A DNA stretch of 48,014 bases from a virus. The notes under the pieces were generated by a model that was given only the letters and a program-made list of their open reading frames with translations, did not search any database and had not been told where the DNA came from. Shown piece by piece: positions 43,663 through 48,014 of the stretch. The first letter of the stretch is position 1, and every line of letters starts with the position of its first letter. The stretch is from IMG/VR virus record IMGVR_UViG_3300030450_003713, positions 1 to 48,014 of that record, one strand, 5' to 3'. The position numbers and the translations under genes were made by a program.

Positions 43663-44439
43663 TTATCGTTGTGGATTACAATGGTCTAGAAACTGACAAT
43701 AATTACATTGCCAAGATTGTACAGGTGAAACACCTGTTCTAAACGGAGGTAATCCCTGTTTATGTTCATCATTTACATTTTTCCAGAACAAGTAGGCTCT
43801 TGAAACGTAGGTGAGAGGTACCGACACTGCTCTCATCATTGATGTATCCTTGTTGTAGTAATACAAAAACATTCCGTCAAGCCTACCAAGTTCTTCTTTT
43901 ACTGCATATCCATATGTCCCTAATTGAAGCTCATAGTGTATCGATGGATTAAATGCGGGTTTTCTCCCGAATTTCAACTTCCAAGAATATCCTCCACACG
44001 TCTTCAAATCATATAGATAAACTTCTTCACCTTCAGCAACAATATCATAAAAGCCTCTCACGTTCAAGTCTTCTATTCTGATTTCTTGCTCAGTATGAAA
44101 TTTTAAACCTTTTTCTTTATTATTAATTTCTTTTTCTTGATGATGTACATCATTATGTACATTATTATGTACTCTATTATAGTGCGTAAGAGCTTTTTCA
44201 AAATCATCATGTACATTATTACCTAATCTTAAGAGTCTTTTTGTCTTTGCATCAAGAGGATTTGATGGCTTTACTTGTTCTACTGATTCAAAGTATAATT
44301 TCCTTGAACAGCTACCAGCACCACTAGCATGATACCAGCTTTCATTACCCTTATACCTTTTTAAGCGGTTTTCTTCCTGTTTTTCATCAAGATAATCATT
44401 ATAGATGCCTTCTATGTCAATCGGACTATTTACGGGCAT
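43663..44439 (-). CDS. Cas4-like PD-(D/E)XK exonuclease with Fe-S cysteines
   Basis: The nuclease core has D132 (RGFYDIV), D144 and K146 (VYLYDLKT) and Q172 (HYELQLGTY), the usual RecB/Cas4 arrangement. Four cysteines, C44 (AGSCSRKLYF), C245, C248 and C254 (QCNYCQFLDHC), would hold an iron-sulfur cluster as in Cas4 and AddB. A histidine-rich insert (NNVHNDVHHQEKEI) is coded by short ATTATGTAC repeats. It would resect DNA ends for the annealing protein next door. No CRISPR array is present, so this is the phage recombination kind. Confidence 0.85.
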   Translation of the reverse strand: MPVNSPIDIEGIYNDYLDEKQEENRLKRYKGNESWYHASGAGSCSRKLYFESVEQVKPSNPLDAKTKRLLRLGNNVHDDFEKALTHYNRVHNNVHNDVHHQEKEINNKEKGLKFHTEQEIRIEDLNVRGFYDIVAEGEEVYLYDLKTCGGYSWKLKFGRKPAFNPSIHYELQLGTYGYAVKEELGRLDGMFLYYYNKDTSMMRAVSVPLTYVSRAYLFWKNVNDEHKQGLPPFRTGVSPVQSWQCNYCQFLDHCNPQR

Positions 44440-44587
44440 TATAGCCTCTATTTACACATTCATCAATTAGATGATTTAAACAATCATTCACTGAATCAAA
44501 TCCTAAAATGTAAGATGTTCCTTTGAATTTTTTCCAAGTATCTTTATTTACTTTTAATTGGTAGGTAGTTAATTTATTATCACTCAT
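44426..44587 (-). CDS. Ribbon-helix-helix-like small protein, 53 aa
   Basis: AAAGGGATATAT precedes ATG 44587, and the end overlaps the exonuclease start by 14 bases. The first part TTYQLKVNKDTWKKFKG is a strand-turn-helix like small Arc-type regulators, and a second helix (DSVNDCLNHLIDECVNRG) follows. First gene of the replication operon, so it may control its own promoter. Fold call is tentative. Confidence 0.6.
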   Translation of the reverse strand: MSDNKLTTYQLKVNKDTWKKFKGTSYILGFDSVNDCLNHLIDECVNRGYNARK

Positions 44588-44690
44588 ATATATCCCTTTC
44601 TATGTATCTATATTATTAATTATTAATCTTTATAACAAATATTTTCTTTTATTTTTATAATATAATCTGTTGTCTCAATGCTGTCTCAAT
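44588..44690 (-). promoter_or_regulatory. Promoter region of replication operon
   Basis: On the minus strand TTGAGA (44689-44684) stands 18 bases from TTATAT (44665-44660), a weak but acceptable sigma-70-type pair. TGTCTCAATG is repeated at 44671-44680 and 44682-44691 as an 11-base-phased direct repeat that covers the -35 box, a likely operator. The rest is nearly pure A+T. Confidence 0.45.
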
Positions 44691-44724
44691 GAAAAAGGGC
44701 TACTCCCGTAATGGTTTCGCCCTT
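44691..44724 (-). terminator. Rho-independent terminator of the early operon
   Basis: On the minus strand AAGGGC (44724-44719) pairs with GCCCTT (44700-44695) over an 18-base loop, and the transcript then reads five T. It follows the leftward early genes (47424-44737) and separates them from the replication operon. The loop is long for a terminator, so efficiency is uncertain. Confidence 0.65.
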
Positions 44725-44736
44725 CTCCTTTTTCTA

Positions 44737-44976
44737 TTACTCTATGATTGCCTCAATCACATCAGGTATCTCAACCTCTTTAACAACATCAGCTGGTTCT
44801 ATTTCTTCTAAGGCTTGTATCTTATCCATAAGAAATCCAACTTCTCTTGTCATTATGCTTACCTCTGTCTTTACCATTGATAATACGGCAAATGAATTAC
44901 TGCTTTTAACAGAATTCCATGTACACCATATTGTCAGTGCAATCACTACATACCACACAGGGTTTGTATTTTTCAT
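44737..44976 (-). CDS. Small membrane protein with coiled coil, 79 aa
   Basis: AAAAGGAGATACT precedes ATG 44976. A single membrane helix (VWYVVIALTIWCTW, residues 7-20) near the N-terminus is followed by a coiled coil (VSIMTREVGFLMDKIQALEE) and an acidic end. Topology fits an inner-membrane protein with a soluble tail, as in some holin-partner or host-takeover proteins. Next to another membrane microprotein. Function unknown. Confidence 0.65.
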   Translation of the reverse strand: MKNTNPVWYVVIALTIWCTWNSVKSSNSFAVLSMVKTEVSIMTREVGFLMDKIQALEEIEPADVVKEVEIPDVIEAIIE

Positions 44977-44991
44977 AGTATCTCCTTTTCT

Positions 44992-45066
44992 TTACTTTTT
45001 AGTAACTTCACTTATCATTAAAAAGATTAGCACGAATACTGCTAACCAACCAATCCACTCTATCAT
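44992..45066 (-). CDS. Single-helix membrane microprotein, 24 aa
   Basis: ATG 45066 has AAAGGGGAG upstream with good spacing. The product is one hydrophobic helix (MIEWIGWLAVFVLIFLMISE) and a short TKK tail. It lies directly upstream of the 79-residue membrane protein in the same operon. It could be a holin-like or toxin-like peptide; size alone cannot tell. Confidence 0.5.
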   Translation of the reverse strand: MIEWIGWLAVFVLIFLMISEVTKK

Positions 45067-45079
45067 CTACTCCCCTTTC

Positions 45080-45277
45080 TTAAGGCAGTGTTTTGCCTTC
45101 GTTTTCATCTATTCCATAATACTCATCTTCAGTTACACCTCTGTACTCCCAAATATGAATATTATTCTCAAGTATTGCGTCCATATCATCTAATTTAGGC
45201 AAGTTAAATTCATCATAATCAAGGTCAAAGCCTCCATCATTCAGAAAGTCCATTGCCTTATCTTTTATTAAGCTCAT
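45080..45277 (-). CDS. Hypothetical acidic protein, 65 aa
   Basis: I chose ATG 45277 with AAAGGAGG just upstream, overlapping the preceding TGA as ATGA; a longer frame to 45337 is a shadow. The product starts MSLIKDKAMDFLNDGGFDLD and is strongly acidic (YDEFNLPKLDDMDAI). Family unknown; small acidic early proteins often bind host enzymes. Confidence 0.65.
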   Translation of the reverse strand: MSLIKDKAMDFLNDGGFDLDYDEFNLPKLDDMDAILENNIHIWEYRGVTEDEYYGIDENEGKTLP

Positions 45278-45564
45278 TCGTCCTCCTTTTCCATTACATC
45301 TTCTATGTCTATATTCCAATCTTCGACCATATTCCATCTATTATAAGCCCAAGTTCCACTGCTACCAAAATAACAGACATCTAATAACCATTCTATCTCT
45401 CCAAATAAATCCTTATAATCCATATCCATTATATTCTCAATTACAATTTCTTTGGCTTTTTCGTATTGTTCATCACTCATCTTTCTTTTCTTCATTCGGT
45501 CTCCTTCCTTTCCCCTTTTGACATAAAAGTCATTACCATCTTTTACTATTTCTTCATTCATCAT
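45274..45564 (-). CDS. Hypothetical protein, 96 aa
   Basis: Two starts have ribosome sites: ATG 45564/45561 (AGGAG) and an internal ATG 23 codons in (AAGGAG). The product has EEIVKDGNDFYVKRGKEG at the start, then DEQYEKAKEIVIENIMDMDY and WLLDVCYFGSSGTWAYNRWN, and an acidic end. Its TGA overlaps the next ATG as ATGA. No family recognised. Confidence 0.65.
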   Translation of the reverse strand: MMNEEIVKDGNDFYVKRGKEGDRMKKRKMSDEQYEKAKEIVIENIMDMDYKDLFGEIEWLLDVCYFGSSGTWAYNRWNMVEDWNIDIEDVMEKEDE

Positions 45565-45718
45565 CTTCTCCTGTGGTTAGCACAACATTAACAATAACAT
45601 CTTTATCCTCATTTGTTGGAAAGCTCCAATCAAAATATAGCTCTCCACCTTGTAACTGATATAAATCTTGCTCAGTTAAATTTACTCTTATACTATAATG
45701 GTCCTTAAGTTTCATCAT
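45554..45718 (-). CDS. Hypothetical protein, 54 aa
   Basis: AAGGAGAAGGAA precedes a double ATG at 45718/45715. The product, MMKLKDHYSIRVNLTEQDLY followed by ELYFDWSFPTNEDKDVIVNV, looks like a compact beta protein with an acidic end. It overlaps the next gene by 11 bases. Function unknown. Confidence 0.6.
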   Translation of the reverse strand: MMKLKDHYSIRVNLTEQDLYQLQGGELYFDWSFPTNEDKDVIVNVVLTTGEDDE

Positions 45719-45733
45719 TTCCTTCTCCTTTTT

Positions 45734-45832
45734 CTAATAAATAAATCTTATGATTGATATAATTACCTTTATCCAACAAAAAAAGGCAAGTGCTGTTACC
45801 AGCACCCACCCTATTAACCTAACATTAATCAT
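45734..45832 (-). CDS. Membrane microprotein, 32 aa
   Basis: ATG 45832 overlaps the end of the preceding gene. The product is one hydrophobic helix (LIGWVLVTALAFFCWIKVII). The DNA also holds a GTGCTG/CAGCAC hairpin (45790-45805) with a T-run downstream on the minus strand, so the stretch may partly serve as a leaky terminator. There is no clear ribosome site, so coding is uncertain. Confidence 0.4.
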   Translation of the reverse strand: MINVRLIGWVLVTALAFFCWIKVIISIIRFIY

Positions 45833-46205
45833 TATTCTTTGGACCTTTATTCTTTGAACCTATCGTTAACATATCATAAATGATATTATCAATATTCTCG
45901 TAATACCTTTCTTCTTTATGTTCATTAAGATTAACAACATCAACACCTTCAGGCTTTTCTACTGCATCTTCTTCAGGCTCATCAAATGTTATATGGTTAG
46001 CTAATCTGCCTCTATTCTTAGCATCTAAGCCTGATATCCACATAATGAAATTGCTCTGCATCTGTTTGAATTTACTCCTTAAATATTCTCCCTCACTAGC
46101 AACTTCAAACGCTGTTCCTGTTACTCCATAGGCATCTTCTGCAAATTTCTTCAAATCAGTATCAATTGCCCATCTTACTAAACTATCTATGTCTCTACTA
46201 TTCAT
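45825..46205 (-). CDS. Hypothetical protein, 126 aa
   Basis: GGGAGAAAAA precedes ATG 46205. The first 85 residues are helical (DIDSLVRWAIDTDLKKFAED, EGEYLRSKFKQMQSNFIMWI) with a conserved-looking RGRLANHITFDE segment. The C-terminus is acidic and then basic (GSKNKGPKNND). It starts with an ATGA overlap from the small gene upstream. No family recognised. Confidence 0.65.
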   Translation of the reverse strand: MNSRDIDSLVRWAIDTDLKKFAEDAYGVTGTAFEVASEGEYLRSKFKQMQSNFIMWISGLDAKNRGRLANHITFDEPEEDAVEKPEGVDVVNLNEHKEERYYENIDNIIYDMLTIGSKNKGPKNND

Positions 46206-46345
46206 TTTTTCTCCCTTGCTATTTTTTTCCTTATTTTATCTATTTTTTTACTTATACTTAAACTTGTATAGTTAAGGTTTATATCTTCAGGTGTTGGTTT
46301 CTTCTTTCTATTTATATAATCTATAAATTGTGTAACTCTACTCAT
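46202..46345 (-). CDS. Small basic protein, 47 aa
   Basis: ATG 46345 overlaps the TGA of the gene upstream as ATGA and has GGAGAAGGA before it. Its own TGA overlaps the next ATG the same way. The product (MSRVTQFIDYINRKKKPTPE, ending KIDKIRKKIAREKK) is lysine-rich and may bind nucleic acid. Function unknown. Confidence 0.65.
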   Translation of the reverse strand: MSRVTQFIDYINRKKKPTPEDINLNYTSLSISKKIDKIRKKIAREKK

Positions 46346-46545
46346 TTTCCTTCTCCTTTTTCTTTATCCCAAAACCAATCAAAACTCTCATAATATTCTT
46401 TATTTAACTTATCCCTTTTCATCTCATTTTCAAATAATCTCTTTGCCTCTTTTTTCGTGTAACCCATATATTTCCTAGTTACCCAATGTCCATCAATTAT
46501 ATCGCTGATAACAATATATCCGTTTATGTTCTTATTTAGTGTCAT
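46342..46545 (-). CDS. Small conserved-type protein downstream of the ribozyme, 67 aa
   Basis: AAGGAG (46557-46552) precedes ATG 46545 and starts right where ribozyme stem III ends. The product has NGYIVISDIIDGHWVTRKYM, then GYTKKEAKRLFENEM, a pattern common in tiny proteins of marine and cyanophages and without known function. Its mRNA would begin at the ribozyme cleavage site 59 bases upstream. Confidence 0.7.
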   Translation of the reverse strand: MTLNKNINGYIVISDIIDGHWVTRKYMGYTKKEAKRLFENEMKRDKLNKEYYESFDWFWDKEKGEGK

Positions 46546-46557
46546 TTCCTTCTCCTT

Positions 46558-46615
46558 TTAAGCCGTTTCGTGTAACTCATCAGACTAGACTACAAATATC
46601 TAGTGACGGCATTAA
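46558..46615 (-). ncRNA. Hammerhead ribozyme, type III
   Basis: Self-cleaving RNA read on the minus strand. Stem III GCCG (46610-46607) pairs with CGGC (46565-46562), extended by UUAA with UUAA across one bulged U. The cleavage triplet GUC ends at 46605. Stem I ACUAGA (46604-46599) pairs perfectly with UCUAGU (46589-46584) over a 9-base loop. The core CUGAUGA is 46583-46577, stem II is a minimal GU-UAC-AC (46576-46570), and GAAA is 46569-46566. Every invariant core base is present and the chain ends lie in stem III. Cleavage would fall between 46605 and 46604, in the sense direction of the flanking genes. Stem II has only two pairs, so speed in vivo is uncertain. Confidence 0.85.
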
Positions 46616-46622
46616 GCCGTCA
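46604..46622 (-). other. Hairpin capping the ribozyme's upstream product
   Basis: TGACGGC (46622-46616) pairs perfectly with GCCGTCA (46610-46604) over TTAAT. The right arm is the 5' strand of ribozyme stem III plus the cleavage site. Before cleavage the hairpin competes with stem III; after it, the upstream mRNA ends exactly in this 6-bp hairpin. TTAAGCCGT occurs twice on the plus strand (46558-46566 and 46612-46620), giving two alternative partners. Confidence 0.75.
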
Positions 46623-46624
46623 TA

Positions 46625-47023
46625 TTATGCTCCTCCCTTCATTGCTACTTTTTTAGCAGGTGCTTTAACAGCAGGTTCTTCTTCTTTAGTCTTTGCTATT
46701 AGGTTTTCAAGGTCTCTACGACATTCTCTTGCTTCATCATAGGCATTTCGTGCTGTGTAAGATGCGTCATCGCATCGGCTTTGTGTGGACTCTATTTCGT
46801 CCTTGGCTGTATCGGCTGTACACTCAAGAGAATCTAGACTAGCAATTAAGTCGTCTAAATCATCTCTTTTTAGTAAGATGTGGGTTGTTGTGTTGAAGGC
46901 TTTATATCCTGCTTCTTTTTCTTTTTCTAACTCTCTAATATCATCATTTAACTTTTTATTATCACTTTCCATCTGTGTTATTTGAGATATGAAAGATGTT
47001 AATGTTTCTGTTAGGTTATTCAT
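46625..47023 (-). CDS. Coiled-coil protein, 132 aa
   Basis: AAAAGGAGTAAATA precedes ATG 47023. Long heptad stretches (MESDNKKLNDDIRELEKEKE, ECTADTAKDEIESTQSRCDD, YDEARECRRDLENLIAKTKE) and an alanine/lysine-rich end (KAPAKKVAMKGGA) show a rod-like protein. No enzyme motif. It is the gene just upstream of the ribozyme and its stop is 10 bases from stem III, so its mRNA 3' end would be made by cleavage. It overlaps the upstream stop by one base. Confidence 0.7.
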   Translation of the reverse strand: MNNLTETLTSFISQITQMESDNKKLNDDIRELEKEKEAGYKAFNTTTHILLKRDDLDDLIASLDSLECTADTAKDEIESTQSRCDDASYTARNAYDEARECRRDLENLIAKTKEEEPAVKAPAKKVAMKGGA

Positions 47024-47424
47024 TATTTACTCCTTTTCTTTGGCTTGAAACTCTCTAATAATTCTTCAGTTTCGTTATCTTTGTCTTGTATTGTAGATAC
47101 ATAAGCATACAATTCTTCGGTAAGTATTTCATAAATATTTGCTTGGATTATACTTATAACACTAGGATTATCACCTTGTAAATCACTTGGTTGTATTAAG
47201 TCAAAATTGGTACTAGCATATTGTAGTAAATCGTAAGTATAAATCGGTATGTTGTTGTCGGCTATCTCGTTTATTACATCATCTATTTCAATAACATATG
47301 TTTCATCTATTTTTATTTCTTCTTCTTTTAATCTATCTTGTAGTTCATCTATTGCTCTTTCTATTATATCCTCTGTGTAATACTTTCTTTCTTTAGAGCA
47401 TATACAATCTTTTTTTCTTTCCAT
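47023..47424 (-). CDS. Hypothetical early protein, 133 aa
   Basis: First gene of the leftward early operon; GAGGAAATC precedes ATG 47424. The N-terminus has CICS, then helices (YTEDIIERAIDELQDRLKEE) and an acidic core (ETYVIEIDDVINEIADNNIP). The C-terminus is basic (ELLESFKPKKRSK). Family unknown. As the first transcribed gene after infection it may be a host-takeover factor. Confidence 0.65.
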   Translation of the reverse strand: MERKKDCICSKERKYYTEDIIERAIDELQDRLKEEEIKIDETYVIEIDDVINEIADNNIPIYTYDLLQYASTNFDLIQPSDLQGDNPSVISIIQANIYEILTEELYAYVSTIQDKDNETEELLESFKPKKRSK

Positions 47425-47582
47425 GATTTCCTCGCTTTTTTTATTCCCTCAACCCTAAAATATAAGCATAATAAACATATATAAACAATAATAAAAGATA
47501 ATAAATAATATTAAATAATGTGGAACTTATATATATTAGTATAGTTTAATAAGTGTTAATTAAATATAAATAGAGGTATAAA
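47425..47582 (-). promoter_or_regulatory. Divergent early promoter region
   Basis: 158 bases of nearly pure A+T between the first leftward gene and the rightward gene at 47583; no gene fits in it. On the minus strand TTGTTT with a TGC-TTATAT extended -10 about 17 bases on is the best candidate. Rightward, TATAGT (about 47540) is a possible -10 box without a clear -35. It is the only place both short operons could start. Confidence 0.5.
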
Positions 47583-48014
47583 ATGAAAAAAGAAACAAGT
47601 GATATTATTGGCATAGTAACTGACAGAATAGATGAAGATATAAAAGAACTAGAACAAAAAATTAATCGCACTGGTCAATTCCACCTTGACGCAGTTAATG
47701 AAAAAATAAATAAGTTAGAGCATAATTATAAAAAACTTGAAGGCAATATAGGAGCAGTAACAACTGCGCATAATATGGGCGTTGAACTAGCAAAAGAAGA
47801 CAGCGCCTATAATCATAATAAAATAGTGCAGTTAGATAATAAAATAGATGAAAAAGTAGATAATAACGCTAGATTATTACAAGACGCTACAAGAAAGATA
47901 TTTTTAAATATTGATACTATTAATGATAGTGTAGATAATAATAAAAATGATATAAATAAAATATACGGCTTGTTAAAATCAGGTAATATAGCATTCAAAG
48001 AGGACTACGATATA
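47583..48014 (+). CDS. Coiled-coil protein, N-terminal part (continues at 1..212)
   Basis: ATG 47583 has AGAGGT upstream. The first 144 codons run to the end of the window and continue in frame at position 75 of the left end, for a 189-residue protein. It begins MKKETSDIIGIVTDRIDEDI and is heptad-rich almost throughout (IKELEQKINRTGQFHLDAVN, EKINKLEHNYKKLEGNIGA). Long rods of this kind act as tethers or regulators; no specific function can be assigned. Rightward early operon, divergent from the leftward one. Confidence 0.85.
   Translation, partial: MKKETSDIIGIVTDRIDEDIKELEQKINRTGQFHLDAVNEKINKLEHNYKKLEGNIGAVTTAHNMGVELAKEDSAYNHNKIVQLDNKIDEKVDNNARLLQDATRKIFLNIDTINDSVDNNKNDINKIYGLLKSGNIAFKEDYDI
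47941..48014. repeat. Terminal direct repeat, right copy
   Basis: Exact copy of 1-74, lying inside the coding region of the gene that starts at 47583. See the left copy. Confidence 0.95.

Noticed and set aside
44150-44172. Short ATTATGTAC repeats as an iteron-type origin
   Set aside because: They lie inside the exonuclease gene, in frame, and code the histidine/asparagine-rich insert; too few and irregular for an origin call.
43663-44439. Cas4-like protein as a sign of a CRISPR system
   Set aside because: No repeat-spacer array and no cas1, cas2 or effector genes. Neighbours are annealing protein and SSB, so it is a recombination exonuclease.
45790-45805. Terminator within the early operon
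   Set aside because: The 6-bp GC hairpin is real, but the T-run begins five bases after the stem and the same DNA may code a microprotein; at most a weak terminator.
1-48014. tRNA or rRNA genes
   Set aside because: I saw no cloverleaf with a TTCGA-type arm in the intergenic spaces, which are few and short.

Overview
The window is one complete phage genome in circular form. Its first 74 bases are repeated exactly as its last 74, so the unique length is 47,940 bp, and one gene runs across the join (47583 onward, continuing at 1..212). The DNA is AT-rich, genes are packed with ATGA or TAATG overlaps, and most starts have a good AGGAG-type ribosome binding site. The large terminase, a long P22-type portal, an acidic scaffold, the coat protein, a tail-nozzle-like protein, the fibre and very large ejection-type proteins point to a podovirus-like tailed phage. 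There is no DNA or RNA polymerase, no lysogeny integrase or repressor, and I saw no tRNA. An encoded outer-membrane-type beta-barrel with a signal peptide and a lambda-R-like lysozyme suggest a Gram-negative host. The gene content resembles environmental (marine-type) phages, but the host cannot be named from sequence.

Layout, plus strand: a short operon of three small genes (47583 to 688) ends at a rho-independent terminator (723-748). A gene-free AT-rich stretch (752-1058) with palindromes and repeated TATAAT boxes probably holds the late promoter. One long late operon (1059-38033) follows: small terminase, zinc ribbon, lysozyme, two DUF2589-like proteins, large terminase, portal, scaffold, coat protein, head accessory proteins, connector-type proteins, a metallophosphoesterase, an envelope cassette (a MshEN-like protein with a membrane segment, then a beta-barrel outer-membrane protein), tail nozzle, fibre, and four internal or ejection proteins. 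The last of these has 2288 residues.

Layout, minus strand: from the divergent promoter region 47425-47582 an early operon of small proteins runs left to a terminator at about 44691-44724. A second promoter region then drives a replication and recombination operon: ribbon-helix-helix-like regulator, Cas4-like exonuclease, DUF1071/Sak-type annealing protein, SSB-like protein with the DEIPF tip, HTH protein, several small coiled-coil proteins, DnaB-type helicase, RuvC-like resolvase, HNH protein, zinc protein and a PD-(D/E)XK-like nuclease. The exonuclease, annealing protein, SSB and resolvase form a recombination set, while DNA synthesis must rely on host polymerase.

The most notable items are these. 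(1) A type III hammerhead ribozyme lies between two early genes (minus strand, 46558-46615), with every core element in place and a hairpin positioned to cap the upstream product. (2) A tyrosine-recombinase-like domain and an HExxH metallopeptidase-like domain lie inside the 2288-residue virion protein. (3) A phage-encoded outer-membrane barrel sits next to a MshEN-like membrane protein. (4) A pair of DUF2589-like proteins lies beside the lysozyme. (5) A strongly folded 138-nt intergenic RNA lies in the head gene cluster.
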